Below the pieces are notes generated by a model. The model did no database searches and was not told the origin of the DNA. It was given only the letters and a program-made list of their open reading frames with translations. Positions 9,021 through 19,180 of a DNA stretch of 64,000 nucleotides are shown here, piece after piece (position 1 is the stretch's first letter; the number at the start of each line of letters is the position of its first letter). This stretch comes from Gordonia sp. UBA7599 (GTDB lineage Bacteria > Actinomycetota > Actinomycetes > Mycobacteriales > Mycobacteriaceae). The position numbers and the translations under genes are program-made. The stretch spans positions 1 through 64,000 of the forward strand of contig DLKD01000038.1 in assembly GCA_002477755.1 (NCBI GenBank), read 5' to 3'.

Positions 9021-9077
9021 CTAGCGCTGGAGCCGCTTGATGCTGTCCCACAGAACTGCCCGTGGAGTGTCATTCAT
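9021..9077 (-). other. 18-codon open frame after the XRE gene, possible toxin remnant
   Basis: On the minus strand an ATG at 9077 overlaps the XRE stop in ATGA style and encodes MNDTPRAVLWDSIKRLQR before a TAG at 9021. The overlap geometry is typical of an antitoxin-toxin pair, and the peptide reads like the first helix of a longer protein, but only 18 codons remain. It may be the stub of a lost partner gene or chance. Confidence 0.25.
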
Positions 9078-9342
9078 TTATAGTGCGCGCATGCAATCGC
9101 TGAGGCGGTGTGGGCTGCAAGCCCAGCGCCTCGGCGGCGTTCATGAGCGCCCCGACGGTTACCGCCGGGGATCCGGCCTCGATGCGGTGCAGCGCGACGC
9201 GTGACATTCCGGCCGCTTCAGCTGTGGTCACAGCACTGATTCCGAGCGCGCGTCGACGATTGCGGAGGGTCTGGCCGATACCGATCAGAGCCTCCTGAGC
9301 GTAGATGCTGATCGCAGGATTCCGCGCAGGCATGTATCTCAT
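9070..9342 (-). CDS. Small XRE-family HTH regulator
   Basis: 90 aa (ATG 9342; a second ATG at 9333 is possible). The helix-turn-helix covers about residues 23-75: IGQTLRNRRRALGISAVTTA, then AEAAGMSRVALHRIEAG, then VTVGALMNAAEALGL, the normal XRE/HipB layout. The protein is almost all HTH, like antitoxins of type II toxin-antitoxin systems. No complete partner follows; only an 18-codon open frame overlaps its stop. It is divergent from pstS, with the PHO box between, so it may share that promoter region, though a role in phosphate control is not suggested by its family. Confidence 0.7.
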   Translation of the reverse strand: MRYMPARNPAISIYAQEALIGIGQTLRNRRRALGISAVTTAEAAGMSRVALHRIEAGSPAVTVGALMNAAEALGLQPTPPQRLHARTINE

Positions 9343-9367
9343 TTACAGAACGAAACGGACAAGCGCC

Positions 9368-9385
9368 GTTCGCCGGGGGTTCACC
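9368..9385 (+). promoter_or_regulatory. PHO box (PhoP/RegX3-type direct repeat)
   Basis: Two 7-nt repeats, GTTCGCC and GTTCACC, are separated by GGGG (11-nt period), matching the actinobacterial PHO box GTTCACC-N4-GTTCACC at 13 of 14 repeat positions. It lies 81 nt before the pstS ATG, so the pst operon is probably activated under phosphate limitation. Confidence 0.75.
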
Positions 9386-9466
9386 TTGCCGAAGGGGACC
9401 GGCCACCCTCGGCCCATACCGTCGCCGTTGACGAGCCCGAAGTGGGGCCAACACGACGAAGGATCG

Positions 9467-10531
9467 ATGGTGACGATCGAGCGAAACAGTGTCCGTGCCG
9501 CGACGGCAGTGACCGGAATGGCCGCCCTGCTGGCGGTCGCAGGATGTAGTGGATCGGGGTCGGCGACGATCACCGGCGAGGGATCGACGGCACAGCAGAA
9601 GGCGATGGCGCACTTCAGTGAGGTGCTCACCGAGGCCGGCGGCGCGGTCCTCGACTACACCGGCAGCGGATCGGGCGACGGGATCAAGAAATTCCTTGCG
9701 GGCGACGTCGACTTCGCCGGTACCGATTCGCCGCTCAAGGACGACGAGGCGGCCAAGGCCAACGCGCGCTGCAACGGCAACGACGCCTGGCACATCCCGC
9801 TCGTCGCCGGGCCGGTCGCGCTGGCCTACAACCTCCCCGGTGTCGAGAAGCTGACGCTCTCGCCGACGGTCCTCGCGAAGATCTTCGACTCGAAGATCAC
9901 CACGTGGAACGACAAGGAGATCGCCGCGTTGAACCCGGGCGTCACGCTGCCGTCGACGAGGATCGTGCCCGTCCACCGCAGCGACAGCTCCGGCACCACC
10001 GACAATTTCCAGAAGTTCCTGCAGCTCAGTGCCCCGCAGGCCTGGCCGTACGAGCACTCCAAGGAGTTCAAGGGCACGGGCGGGTCGGCCGCGGCCAAGT
10101 CGACCGGCGTCGGCGACACCGTCAAGAAGACCGCCGGATCCATCACCTATGTCGAGTGGGGCTTCGCCACCGAGAACGACCTCGGTGTGGCCGCCATCGA
10201 CTTCGGAGCGGGCCCCGTCGCGCTCACCGCGGAGTCGGCAGCCAAGGCCTTGGACGCGGTCACCTTCACCGAGCCCGACTCGAAGAACCTCGTCGTCGAC
10301 GCCGACGTCCTCTTCTCGTCGAAAGCTCCCGGTGCGTACCCGCTGATCCTCACGCCATACTCGGTCGTCTGCAGTGCCGGCTACCCCGACGCGCAGACCG
10401 CGCCAGCGCTGCGCGAGGCGTTCACGACGATCCTCGCCGACGGTCAGAAGGGCCTCGCCGACATCGGCTACGTGCCGCTCCCGGCGGGCTACCGCGCGCG
10501 GCTATCGCCGACGATCGACGCCCTGAAGTAG
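9467..10531 (+). CDS. pstS: Phosphate-binding lipoprotein of the Pst transporter
   Basis: 354 aa. ATG 9467 is chosen because it places a standard lipoprotein signal peptide at the N-terminus (hydrophobic AALLAVAGC, lipidated Cys at residue 27); the open frame extends further upstream through the PHO box and is not coding there. The mature protein has the PstS phosphate-binding loops GEGSTAQQKAM, YTGSGSGDGIKKF, FAGTDSPL and HRSDSSGTTDNFQKFL. It sits outside the membrane and hands phosphate to PstCA. First gene of pstS-C-A-B-phoU; pstC starts 3 nt after its stop. Confidence 0.95.
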   Translation: MVTIERNSVRAATAVTGMAALLAVAGCSGSGSATITGEGSTAQQKAMAHFSEVLTEAGGAVLDYTGSGSGDGIKKFLAGDVDFAGTDSPLKDDEAAKANARCNGNDAWHIPLVAGPVALAYNLPGVEKLTLSPTVLAKIFDSKITTWNDKEIAALNPGVTLPSTRIVPVHRSDSSGTTDNFQKFLQLSAPQAWPYEHSKEFKGTGGSAAAKSTGVGDTVKKTAGSITYVEWGFATENDLGVAAIDFGAGPVALTAESAAKALDAVTFTEPDSKNLVVDADVLFSSKAPGAYPLILTPYSVVCSAGYPDAQTAPALREAFTTILADGQKGLADIGYVPLPAGYRARLSPTIDALK

Positions 10532-10534
10532 ATC

Positions 10535-11608
10535 GTGGCAGCGACGAATCAGATGACACCGGAGACGGGGAGCCACGCCGTTCCCGATGACGCCGACACG
10601 GCACCGTCGTCGTCGGGAGGACTCTCGACGCGGGTGCCGACACCAGGATCGTCGGGGGCATCGACGTTGGCCGGCTCGACCGCGAGCCGCCTCGGCGATG
10701 TGGTCTTCCGCCGCCTCGCCACCGGCTCGGGGATCCTGGTGACCGTCGTCATCGCGCTAATCGCGGCCTTTCTGGTAATCACTGCCGCACCTTCGCTGAT
10801 CGACAATGAGGCCAACTTCTTCACCTACTCCGGCGACTGGGTCGTCGATGGCGGGGCCCTGAAGTTCGGTATCCCCAAGCTCGCCTACGCAACGCTGCTG
10901 GTGTCGCTCATCGCGTTGTTGATCGCCATGCCGATAGCCCTGGGGATCGCGGTCTTCCTCACCGAGTACGCGTCCAAGCGGGTCGTCGGGCCGGTGACCT
11001 ACCTCGTCGACCTGCTCGCTGCCGTGCCGTCGATCGTCTACGGCCTGTGGGGGATCCTGGTGCTCGGCCCGGCGATGGTGCCGGTCAACAACTGGCTCGT
11101 GGCCAACGCCGGCTTCCTCCCGTTCTTCGCCGAACCGGCCGACAACGTGACCAACATGTCGACCGGCGGCACGCTGCTCACCGCGGGGATCGTGCTGGCG
11201 GTGATGATCCTGCCGATCATCACCGCCGTCACCCGGGAGGTGTTCGTCCAGACGCCCGTCGCCCACCGCGAGGCGGCGCTGGCGCTGGGCGCCACCAAGT
11301 GGGAGGTCGTGCGGACCGCGGTCCTGCCGTTCGGGTTCTCCGGCTACATCAGCGGCTCGATGCTCGGTCTGGGCCGCGCGCTCGGCGAGACGATGGCGCT
11401 CTACCTCATCATCTCCAACACCGGGCCGATGAACTTCAACCTCATGGAGAGCGGCGAGACCTTCGCGACGAAGATCGCGAACAACGCCGCCGAATTCGAT
11501 TCGCCCGCCAAGACCGGGGCGTTCATCTCCGCCGGACTGGCCCTGTTCGTGCTGACGTTCCTCGTCAACGCGGCCGCTCGGGGCATCGTCGGCAGAAGGC
11601 AGGCCTGA
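10535..11608 (+). CDS. pstC: Phosphate ABC transporter permease PstC
   Basis: 357 aa from GTG 10535 (ATG 10553 also possible). After an about 60-residue polar Ser/Thr/Gly-rich N-terminal tail come about six transmembrane helices with the binding-protein-dependent permease loop EAALALGATKWEVVRTAVLPFGFSG reduced here to its EAA...G core, plus LGRALGETMALYLII. It forms the membrane channel with PstA. The long loop VVDGGALKFGIPKLAYAT after helix 1 is typical of PstC. It begins 3 nt after pstS and ends 1 nt before pstA, so the genes are translationally coupled. Confidence 0.94.
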   Translation: MAATNQMTPETGSHAVPDDADTAPSSSGGLSTRVPTPGSSGASTLAGSTASRLGDVVFRRLATGSGILVTVVIALIAAFLVITAAPSLIDNEANFFTYSGDWVVDGGALKFGIPKLAYATLLVSLIALLIAMPIALGIAVFLTEYASKRVVGPVTYLVDLLAAVPSIVYGLWGILVLGPAMVPVNNWLVANAGFLPFFAEPADNVTNMSTGGTLLTAGIVLAVMILPIITAVTREVFVQTPVAHREAALALGATKWEVVRTAVLPFGFSGYISGSMLGLGRALGETMALYLIISNTGPMNFNLMESGETFATKIANNAAEFDSPAKTGAFISAGLALFVLTFLVNAAARGIVGRRQA

Positions 11609-11609
11609 C

Positions 11610-12524
11610 ATGACGCTTGGTATCGACACACCCGCCTCGCCCAGCGGCTCGTCGGGCACCCAACCACCGACGTCGAGCTTCAAACAACTGGCGGCCCGAC
11701 GCCGGATGGTGAATTCCGGCGCCCGCGCAGCCGTGGTACTCGCCGTCGGCATCGCCATGATCCCGCTGGTGTGGCTGCTCGCCACCCTGGTCGTCAAGGG
11801 GATCGGGCCGATCACCGACCCAGATTGGTGGCTGCGCTCGGAGCGGTATGGCGGCGCGGCCAACGCCGTCGTCGGCACCCTGGTCCAGACGGCGCTCGCG
11901 ACGGTGATCTCGGTGCCCCTGGGCATCCTCGTCGCGGTCTACCTCGTCGAGTACTCCGACGGACGCTCGGTCCTCTCCCGTGCGACGACGTTCATGGTCG
12001 ACATCCTCTCCGGCGTCCCGTCGATCGTCGCGGCACTGTTCGTCTACGCGGTGTGGCGCACGACGCTGGGCCTACCGCGGATGGGGTTCCTCGTCGCAGT
12101 CGCGCTGGTGCTGTTGATGATGCCGCTGGTGGTCCGCAGCACCGAGGAGATGTTGAAGATCGTGCCGCAGGACCTGCGTGAGGCGTCCTACGCCTTGGGT
12201 GTGCCGAAGTGGAAGACGATCCTGCGGGTCGTGTTGCCGACGGCCCTGTCGGGCATCGTGACCGGCGTGATGTTGGCGATCGCCCGCGTCATGGGGGAGT
12301 CCGCGCCGGTCCTGATCCTCGTCGGCTCCACCAAGGCCATGAACTGGAATCCGTTCGACGGCAACCAGGAATCGCTGCCGCTGATGATGGTGCAGCAGTA
12401 CGGCCAGGGGCCCAGTGGCTTCGACCGGGTGTGGGGCGCTGCCCTTTCGCTGGTCATCCTCGTTGCCATCGCCTACGTCGGTGCTCGGGTCGTCTCGACC
12501 GTTTTCGCGCCCAAGAAGAGCTAG
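11610..12524 (+). CDS. pstA: Phosphate ABC transporter permease PstA
   Basis: 304 aa from ATG 11610, one nt after the pstC stop. About six transmembrane helices; the ABC permease signature reads [20 protein letters not shown], and the next helix contains [14 protein letters not shown], both characteristic of Pst[14 protein letters not shown] matches the PSIVxGLF segment shared by PstA and PstC. It pairs with PstC to form the transmembrane channel energised by PstB. Confidence 0.94.
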   Translation: MTLGIDTPASPSGSSGTQPPTSSFKQLAARRRMVNSGARAAVVLAVGIAMIPLVWLLATLVVKGIGPITDPDWWLRSERYGGAANAVVGTLVQTALATVISVPLGILVAVYLVEYSDGRSVLSRATTFMVDILSGVPSIVAALFVYAVWRTTLGLPRMGFLVAVALVLLMMPLVVRSTEEMLKIVPQDLREASYALGVPKWKTILRVVLPTALSGIVTGVMLAIARVMGESAPVLILVGSTKAMNWNPFDGNQESLPLMMVQQYGQGPSGFDRVWGAALSLVILVAIAYVGARVVSTVFAPKKS

Positions 12525-12552
12525 TACAGAAGAGCTAAGGACTCGTTTCACC

Positions 12553-13329
<777 letters not shown>

Positions 13330-13364
13330 CCGTGCCCACTCGACTCCCAGGAAGGCATCACCCC

Positions 13365-14021
13365 ATGCGCACCGCGTATCACGACGAATTGGCAGAGCTG
13401 AGGGCGGCGCTCGGCGCCATGTGCGAGCTCTCCGGCGTCACCATGGAACACGCGACGAGAGCTCTACTGCAGGCCGACGTCGACGTTGCCGACCGACTCC
13501 TCGAGGACCGTCGGCAGATGGAGCACTACTCGGCCGAGGCCGAGGAGAAGGCGTTCAAACTGCTCGCGCTGCAGGCTCCCGTCGCCGGCGAACTCCGCGA
13601 GGTCCTCACCGGACTGCAGATCGTCGCCGACATCGACCGCATGTACGCGCTCGCGCTGCACGTCGCCAAGGTCGCCCGGTTGCGCCATCCGGCCCCGGCA
13701 CTGCCCGAGGAGGTCCGCGGCTACTTCGCGGAGATGGGCCGGCTCGCCGTCCGCCTCGCCGACGGTGCACGCGAGGTGCTCCAGACCCTCGACCCGCAGG
13801 CTGCGTTGGAACTCGACGCCGACGACGACGCGATGGACGACCTGCACCGCCACCTGTTCAGCGTGTTGATGGACCGCGAGTGGCCGCACGGCGTCGCCGC
13901 TGCCGTCGACGTCACACTGCTGGGCCGCTACTACGAGCGGTTCGCCGACCATGCTGTCGCCGTCGGGCGCCGCGTCGTGTTCCAGGCGACGGGCAAGACG
14001 CCCGAGCAGTTCGCCGAGTAG
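13365..14021 (+). CDS. phoU: Phosphate signalling protein PhoU
   Basis: 218 aa from ATG 13365, with AGGAAGG about 9 nt upstream. All-helical protein with two PhoU three-helix repeats: the first includes [20 protein letters not shown] and [21 protein letters not shown]; the second has [15 protein letters not shown] and [22 protein letters not shown], carrying the conserved E/D-rich metal-cluster motifs. PhoU links Pst transport activity to the phosphate-sensing two-component system and represses it when phosphate is plentiful. Last gene of the pst operon. Confidence 0.94.
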   Translation: MRTAYHDELAELRAALGAMCELSGVTMEHATRALLQADVDVADRLLEDRRQMEHYSAEAEEKAFKLLALQAPVAGELREVLTGLQIVADIDRMYALALHVAKVARLRHPAPALPEEVRGYFAEMGRLAVRLADGAREVLQTLDPQAALELDADDDAMDDLHRHLFSVLMDREWPHGVAAAVDVTLLGRYYERFADHAVAVGRRVVFQATGKTPEQFAE

Positions 14022-14088
14022 GCCGAGGCGTCAGCTCGTGTAAGCCGGTGCAAGCGCGACGACAGCGCCCACGTGCAGAGTCGTCGCC

Positions 14089-15111
14089 ATGACAACATTC
14101 ATCGATGCGGCACCCGCCGCACACACTGCGCCACCCAGTGGCGAACTGGCCATCGACGCCCGAGGTCTGGTGAAACGGTTCGGCGACACCCTGGCGGTCG
14201 ACGGCGTCGACCTGGCCGTACCCATCGGATCGGTGTACGGCGTGCTCGGACCCAACGGCGCGGGCAAGACGACGACGGTCAGCATGCTGGCCACCCTGCT
14301 GCGCCCCGACGGTGGCGAGGGGAAGGTCTTCGGTTACGACGTCGTGCGCGACGCCGTAGCGGTCCGCTCGCTGGTCGGCGTGACCGGACAGTACGCCTCG
14401 GTCGACGAGGATCTGACGGCGAGCCAGAACCTGATGCTGTTCGCGCGACTGCTGGGCAAGTCCCGCGCCGCCGCACGCAACCGCACCGAGGAACTGCTGA
14501 ACGACTTTGGCCTCGCCGAAGCGGCGAACCGCCCGCTCAAGCAATTCTCCGGTGGCATGCGTCGCCGTCTCGATCTGGCCGCCAGCCTGATCGACACCCC
14601 GCCGCTGCTGTTCCTCGACGAGCCGACGACCGGCCTCGACCCGCGCACCCGGGCCCAGATGTGGGAGACCATCCGCAAGCTGATCGCGGGCGGATCGACG
14701 GTGCTGCTCACCACGCAATACCTCGACGAGGCCGACCAGTTGGCCGACCGCATCGCGGTCATCGATCACGGCCGCGTGATCGCCGACGGCACGGCCGACG
14801 AGCTGAAGCAGTCCGTCGGTCTGTCCACCCTTCAGCTCACCCCGGCCGACCGTGCCGAGGCGCCGCGGGTGGCGCACATCGTGGAGTCCGTGTTGGGCGA
14901 GCCGGCTGCACTGAGCCCGGAGGCCGCGCGGATCACCGCGAGCCTGCACCGGCCGTCGCTGGTGCCCGACGTGCTGATCGCACTGCGGGAGAACGGGATC
15001 GAGATCGAGGAGATTTCGGTGCAAAAGCCCAGCCTCGACGAGGTGTTCTTCACCCTGACCGGCCGTCCCGAGGCCGATGAAACCACTGGTCCGGACGAGC
15101 CTGAATCCTGA
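14089..15111 (+). CDS. DrrA-like ABC transporter ATP-binding protein
   Basis: 340 aa. Walker A GPNGAGKTTT, Q-loop VTGQYASVDEDLT, signature FSGGMRRRLDLAASL, Walker B LLFLDEPTTGLDPRTR and the H-loop LLTTQYLDEADQLADRI are complete. The about 90-residue C-terminal extension and the TGQYASVDEDLT version of the Q-loop are those of the DrrA (daunorubicin resistance) subfamily, whose members export hydrophobic drugs or lipids; in mycobacteria DrrABC moves phthiocerol lipids. It forms an exporter with the permease 11 nt downstream. The substrate is not evident; it starts 67 nt after phoU, probably from its own promoter. Confidence 0.9.
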   Translation: MTTFIDAAPAAHTAPPSGELAIDARGLVKRFGDTLAVDGVDLAVPIGSVYGVLGPNGAGKTTTVSMLATLLRPDGGEGKVFGYDVVRDAVAVRSLVGVTGQYASVDEDLTASQNLMLFARLLGKSRAAARNRTEELLNDFGLAEAANRPLKQFSGGMRRRLDLAASLIDTPPLLFLDEPTTGLDPRTRAQMWETIRKLIAGGSTVLLTTQYLDEADQLADRIAVIDHGRVIADGTADELKQSVGLSTLQLTPADRAEAPRVAHIVESVLGEPAALSPEAARITASLHRPSLVPDVLIALRENGIEIEEISVQKPSLDEVFFTLTGRPEADETTGPDEPES

Positions 15112-15122
15112 GGAGACAACTA

Positions 15123-15962
15123 ATGACAACCACAATCACCGGTGCGATGCCTGCGTCGTCGATCTCGACCGCGGCCGTGCGCACCAATGCCAAGACTTCG
15201 GTCAGCCTGGCCGAGACGATCCGTCAATCATTCACCATGGGCTACCGCGGACTGCTGAAGATCCGCCACAACCCGGAGCAGCTGTTCGACGTCGTGCTGC
15301 AGCCGATCATCTTCACCGTGATGTTCACCTACATCTTCGGCGGGGCGATCAGCGGCAACGTGCACGCCTACCTGCCGGTCATCATTCCCGGCATCCTCGT
15401 GCAGACGGTCATCGTCACTTCGGTGGTGACCGGTACCCAGTTGCGCGAGGACATGGACAAGGGGGTATTCGACCGGTTCCGATCACTGCCCATCGCTCGT
15501 ATCTCACCGCTCGCCGGCGCGTTGCTGGCCGACGTCGTGCGCTACTTGCTGGCGACGCTGATCACCTTCGCCGTGGGCATTGCGATGGGATGGCGGCCCG
15601 ATCCGGTCGGCGTCATCGGATCCACGTTGCTGGTGTTGGTCTGCAGCTTCGCCGTGTCGTGGATCTTCGCGCTGATGGGCTGCCTGATGAGTAAGGCCTC
15701 GACGGTGCAGGGCGTGTCGATGCTCATCATGTTCCCGCTGACGTTCATGTCGAACGCCTTCGTGCCGGTGGACACGATGCCCGGTTGGCTCCAGGGGTTC
15801 GTCAAAGTGAACCCGATCAGCCACCTGGTGACGGCGGTCCGCGAACTCTGCACCAACGGCCACGTCGGCGTGCACGTCGTGTGGAGCCTGGTCGGCGCGG
15901 CAATCATCACCGCCGTGTTCGCACCGTTGGCCGTGGGGGCCTATATCCGCAATGCGAAGTAG
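15123..15962 (+). CDS. DrrB-like ABC-2 type permease
   Basis: 279 aa from ATG 15123, preceded by GAGGAGA. After an about 50-residue polar N-terminus, six hydrophobic helices follow in ABC-2 order (FDVVLQPIIFTVMFTYIFGG; YLPVIIPGILVQTVIVTSVV; YLLATLITFAVGIAMGW; LLVLVCSFAVSWIFALMGCL; MLIMFPLTFMSNAFVPV; VVWSLVGAAIITAVFAPLAV). The NPISHLVTAVREL motif before the last helix is standard for DrrB proteins. It pairs with the preceding ATPase. Its last 22 nt overlap the 3' end of the AfsR-like gene on the other strand. Confidence 0.9.
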   Translation: MTTTITGAMPASSISTAAVRTNAKTSVSLAETIRQSFTMGYRGLLKIRHNPEQLFDVVLQPIIFTVMFTYIFGGAISGNVHAYLPVIIPGILVQTVIVTSVVTGTQLREDMDKGVFDRFRSLPIARISPLAGALLADVVRYLLATLITFAVGIAMGWRPDPVGVIGSTLLVLVCSFAVSWIFALMGCLMSKASTVQGVSMLIMFPLTFMSNAFVPVDTMPGWLQGFVKVNPISHLVTAVRELCTNGHVGVHVVWSLVGAAIITAVFAPLAVGAYIRNAK

Positions 15963-18900
15963 TCCGGTTCATCGCGCAGTAGGCGCGTGAACTCGGCTAT
16001 GGCGTCGCGTCGAGACATCGACGCGACGCCATCGGCCTCCTCGGTCCAGTTCGGTACGGCGGCGGCGCCGACGTCGTCGATGCTGTGCAACACCTCGTCG
16101 ACGAGCGGGAAGTCGCGTCGGGTGCCGATCCGCCGGGCTAGCGACATGAGGCGGCCGCCGGTGCGGCGAGCCGTCGCATCGGCGTCGGGATGGGTGGCCA
16201 GTGCGATCCCGGCGGCCAGCGCCATGGTCCCCGCCTGTGCCGCGTCGTGCCATCCGCGGGTGCCGAACATCTCGACCATGCCGCTGGCCAAGTTGTGCAG
16301 TATCCGCGCGGCGCGGTCGAAGTCACGGTGCAGGACCAGGCCCAGCGTGGCGACGCTGAGGATCATCGCCGCGCCCGGATCCCGCGTGACCCCGGGGTGC
16401 TCGCGGATCAACAGATCGCCGGCCCGGGCGTAGAGGTCGGCGGTATCGCGGCCGCGGGCCCGGGCGATTGCCGCGGCGGACAACAGCGTTGCGGCGACGA
16501 CTTCCGGGTTGCCCTGCGGATCAGGATCGGCCGGGGTCCACCCGCCGGCGATAATCGCGAATTGCTCATCGGCTTCGTCGAGGCGCCCGAGTGCGACGAG
16601 GGTGATCAGCAGGTAGCTGCGCGCTTGCAGTTCGTCCTCGTCTGCGCCGATGGCCTGCAGGGTCTCGATCCCGCTCCGGTAGTGCTCGACCGCGAGCTCC
16701 CATTCGCCGAGCTGACCGTGGATGCTGCCGGTGGTGATGTTGATCGCCGATGACGCCCACAGGTCTCCCGGGCTGGTCCGGTCGCGGACCGCCGTGGCGT
16801 CGGCAAGTGCGCCGTGGAAGTTGCCCGCGTTCTCCCTCAGGTTCGCCCTCATCGTCAGTGAGGCGCGGGCGATCTCCGGGTTCGACGACCGGGTGCCAGC
16901 CAACGCCCGACGCACGCCGACGCGCGCCGCCGGCGCCAGCAGCAGCGAACTTCCGAACTCCATGGGCAGGTCGTCGGCGAGGTTGGGTCGGCGCAGAGCC
17001 CGCAAATCGGCACGGGCACGCGCAAGTTCCCGCAGATCGGGATTGATGTACTGGTGCACGGCGCAGATCAGCAGCGTCGCCTGCCAGAGCTCACGGGTAT
17101 CGTCGTCGAGGGATGTGCCATCGATCCCGTCGGATACACGGGGCAACGCGGCGAGAATGCGGGGCGACCAGGCCAACACTTCGGCATGGAGGCCGCGCAT
17201 CGACCAGAATGCGGCGACCGCTGGGAAGACGGTGATAATCGTCGGTGCGTCACCACGGCCGATGGCCCGGCGCAACACCCACACCAGGTTTTCCACCTCG
17301 ACGCTGATCGACGCGACGATGGTGCGATCTGCGTTCGTCTCATAGTCGCGGCGCAGCTGGATCGCAAACCCCCTAGCCCACGCGGCCATCGCCGCGTCGA
17401 CCCCGGCCTCCTCGCCCGAACCGACGAGGCGTTCCTCACCGAATTCGCGGACCATCTCCAACATGCGGTAGCGCGTGACGCCGGCGACTTCGGCGACCGT
17501 CAACAGTGACTGGTTCGCCAGTGCGTCGAGCACGTCGTCGCAAGCAGTTCCGGAGCGCCCCAGGACGGTGGCGGCCGCGGTGGAGGAGAAACCCGCGGGA
17601 AACCGGCAGAGCCGCCGCAGAGCCTGGCGGGCCTCGTCGTCGAGCAGGTCCCAACTCCAATCGATGACCGCGCGCAGGGTCCGGTGGCGGTCGGGCGCGG
17701 TGCGCGACGCGGAGCGCAAGAACTCGAACCGCTGCGCGAGGCGTGCGGAGATCTCGTCGATACTCATCGTCCGCATCCGCGCGGCCGCCAACTCGATGGC
17801 CAGCGGTAGCCCGTCGAGGTCGTGGCACAGCCGCGCGACCTTCTCGAGGGGCAGGTCGGCGTCGGGCCGTACCGCCCGCGCGCGCACGGTGAACAACTCG
17901 ACCGCGGGCGGCGCCTCACCGTCGGAGTCCAGCACCGGCAACGGGTAGACCTGCTCGGCGGCGATCTGCAACGGTGCGCGGCTGGTGGTGATCACCCGCA
18001 AGCGCGGCTCGGCAGCGATCAGGTTGTCGACGATCCGGGCGCACGCGTCGATCACCTGCTCGCAGTTGTCCAGGATCAACACCGACTCGCGACCGCGCAC
18101 CGCGTCGGCCAGGCGATCGGCGAGGTCGCCGACGGTCAGGCGGGGACGGCCCGCGGCGTTGAGGTCGGCTTCACCGACCTCCAGTGCTTGGGCCAGCGCG
18201 GCCACGACGTCGTCGTTGTCGCGCACCGAAGCGAGCGGTACGAAGAACACCGGGAGACCCCGCTGGGCAAGGACGTTCCCGACGGCGTTGGCGACCCGGG
18301 TCTTACCGACGCCTCCCGGTCCGAGAATCGTGACCAGACGGTGGGCCTCGACGCCCGAAGCGATGGCGGCCAAGTCGTCCTCGCGGCCGATGAGTGGTGT
18401 CGGGTCGGCGCGGAGGCCGACCGTCTTCGGTGACGACCGCCGCGCAGTGTCGTTGGGGGTGGGCGCATCCTCGAGGAGTAGTTCGGCGTTGACCGCGGTC
18501 GCCTCTCCGCCGGGCGCGACGCCGAGGTCGGACGCCAGACGTCGGCGCAACCGTGCGAAGACGGCCAGCGCATCGGCGCGGCGCCCCTCGCCGGTCAAGG
18601 CGCGCATCAGCAGGACGTGGGCGGACTCGTCGAGCGGATCGGTCGCGCACCGTACCTGGGCGAGATCGCGGGCGGTTGCGAAGTCGCCGGTGGCCAAGGC
18701 GTGGGCGGCGTGTGCATCGTCGAGTTGTCGCCGCACCGCGTTGGCACGCCGAGCCACGTCGGTGGCCAACGGGGATCCCGCGCCGAGGTCGTCACCGGGT
18801 TCGCCGCGCCACAGCGCGATTGCGTCGGCGATGCTCGTCGGCGTGCCTTCGGAGCCGAGTCGTTGCGCAACGGCGATGTCGGTGTGGACTCCGGTAAGGC

Positions 18901-19162
18901 GGTAAGCGGTGCCGACCCCGTCGATCGTGGCTTCGCTCAACAGCGGGCGCAACCGGGAGATCTGCGTTTGCAGCGCCGGTCCGGGAGAGCGGGGCGGATC
19001 GTCCTCCCAGACGTCGTCGATGAGTCGCTGCGCCGAGCGCGGCCGGCCGTCGGCGAGGACCAGCGACACGAGGAGGCGCCTGGCACGCAGGCCGCTGACC
19101 GGCCGGCCGTTGATGGTGACCGGCCCCAGCAGGCCCACCATCACGTCGGGTCGTTGTGGCAC
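15941..19162 (-). CDS. AfsR/SARP-type regulator with NB-ARC-like ATPase and TPR region
   Basis: 1073 aa. Order of domains: an OmpR-like winged helix at about residues 5-95 (GLRARRLLVSLVLADGRPRS, LQTQISRLRPLL); a BTAD domain at about 100-245 (DLGVAPGGEATAVNAELL); a P-loop ATPase with Walker A GPGGVGKTRVANAVG near 285 and Walker B SVLILDNCEQVID near 365, then ITTSRAPLQI and LPLAIELAAARMRTM; and an about 450-residue helical C-terminal part resembling TPR repeats. Such proteins sense signals through the ATPase/TPR part and activate antibiotic, lipid or redox gene clusters by binding direct repeats with the N-terminal domain. It starts 18 nt after the P450 stop, so it is in that operon. Confidence 0.9.
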   Translation of the reverse strand: MPQRPDVMVGLLGPVTINGRPVSGLRARRLLVSLVLADGRPRSAQRLIDDVWEDDPPRSPGPALQTQISRLRPLLSEATIDGVGTAYRLTGVHTDIAVAQRLGSEGTPTSIADAIALWRGEPGDDLGAGSPLATDVARRANAVRRQLDDAHAAHALATGDFATARDLAQVRCATDPLDESAHVLLMRALTGEGRRADALAVFARLRRRLASDLGVAPGGEATAVNAELLLEDAPTPNDTARRSSPKTVGLRADPTPLIGREDDLAAIASGVEAHRLVTILGPGGVGKTRVANAVGNVLAQRGLPVFFVPLASVRDNDDVVAALAQALEVGEADLNAAGRPRLTVGDLADRLADAVRGRESVLILDNCEQVIDACARIVDNLIAAEPRLRVITTSRAPLQIAAEQVYPLPVLDSDGEAPPAVELFTVRARAVRPDADLPLEKVARLCHDLDGLPLAIELAAARMRTMSIDEISARLAQRFEFLRSASRTAPDRHRTLRAVIDWSWDLLDDEARQALRRLCRFPAGFSSTAAATVLGRSGTACDDVLDALANQSLLTVAEVAGVTRYRMLEMVREFGEERLVGSGEEAGVDAAMAAWARGFAIQLRRDYETNADRTIVASISVEVENLVWVLRRAIGRGDAPTIITVFPAVAAFWSMRGLHAEVLAWSPRILAALPRVSDGIDGTSLDDDTRELWQATLLICAVHQYINPDLRELARARADLRALRRPNLADDLPMEFGSSLLLAPAARVGVRRALAGTRSSNPEIARASLTMRANLRENAGNFHGALADATAVRDRTSPGDLWASSAINITTGSIHGQLGEWELAVEHYRSGIETLQAIGADEDELQARSYLLITLVALGRLDEADEQFAIIAGGWTPADPDPQGNPEVVAATLLSAAAIARARGRDTADLYARAGDLLIREHPGVTRDPGAAMILSVATLGLVLHRDFDRAARILHNLASGMVEMFGTRGWHDAAQAGTMALAAGIALATHPDADATARRTGGRLMSLARRIGTRRDFPLVDEVLHSIDDVGAAAVPNWTEEADGVASMSRRDAIAEFTRLLRDEPDYFALRI

Positions 19163-19180
19163 TTGGCCAGCCTAGTGCGA

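Noticed and set aside
14089..15962. DrrAB pair as evidence of an anthracycline biosynthetic cluster
   Set aside because: No polyketide synthase or tailoring genes are present apart from one P450; DrrAB-type exporters are widespread with many substrates.
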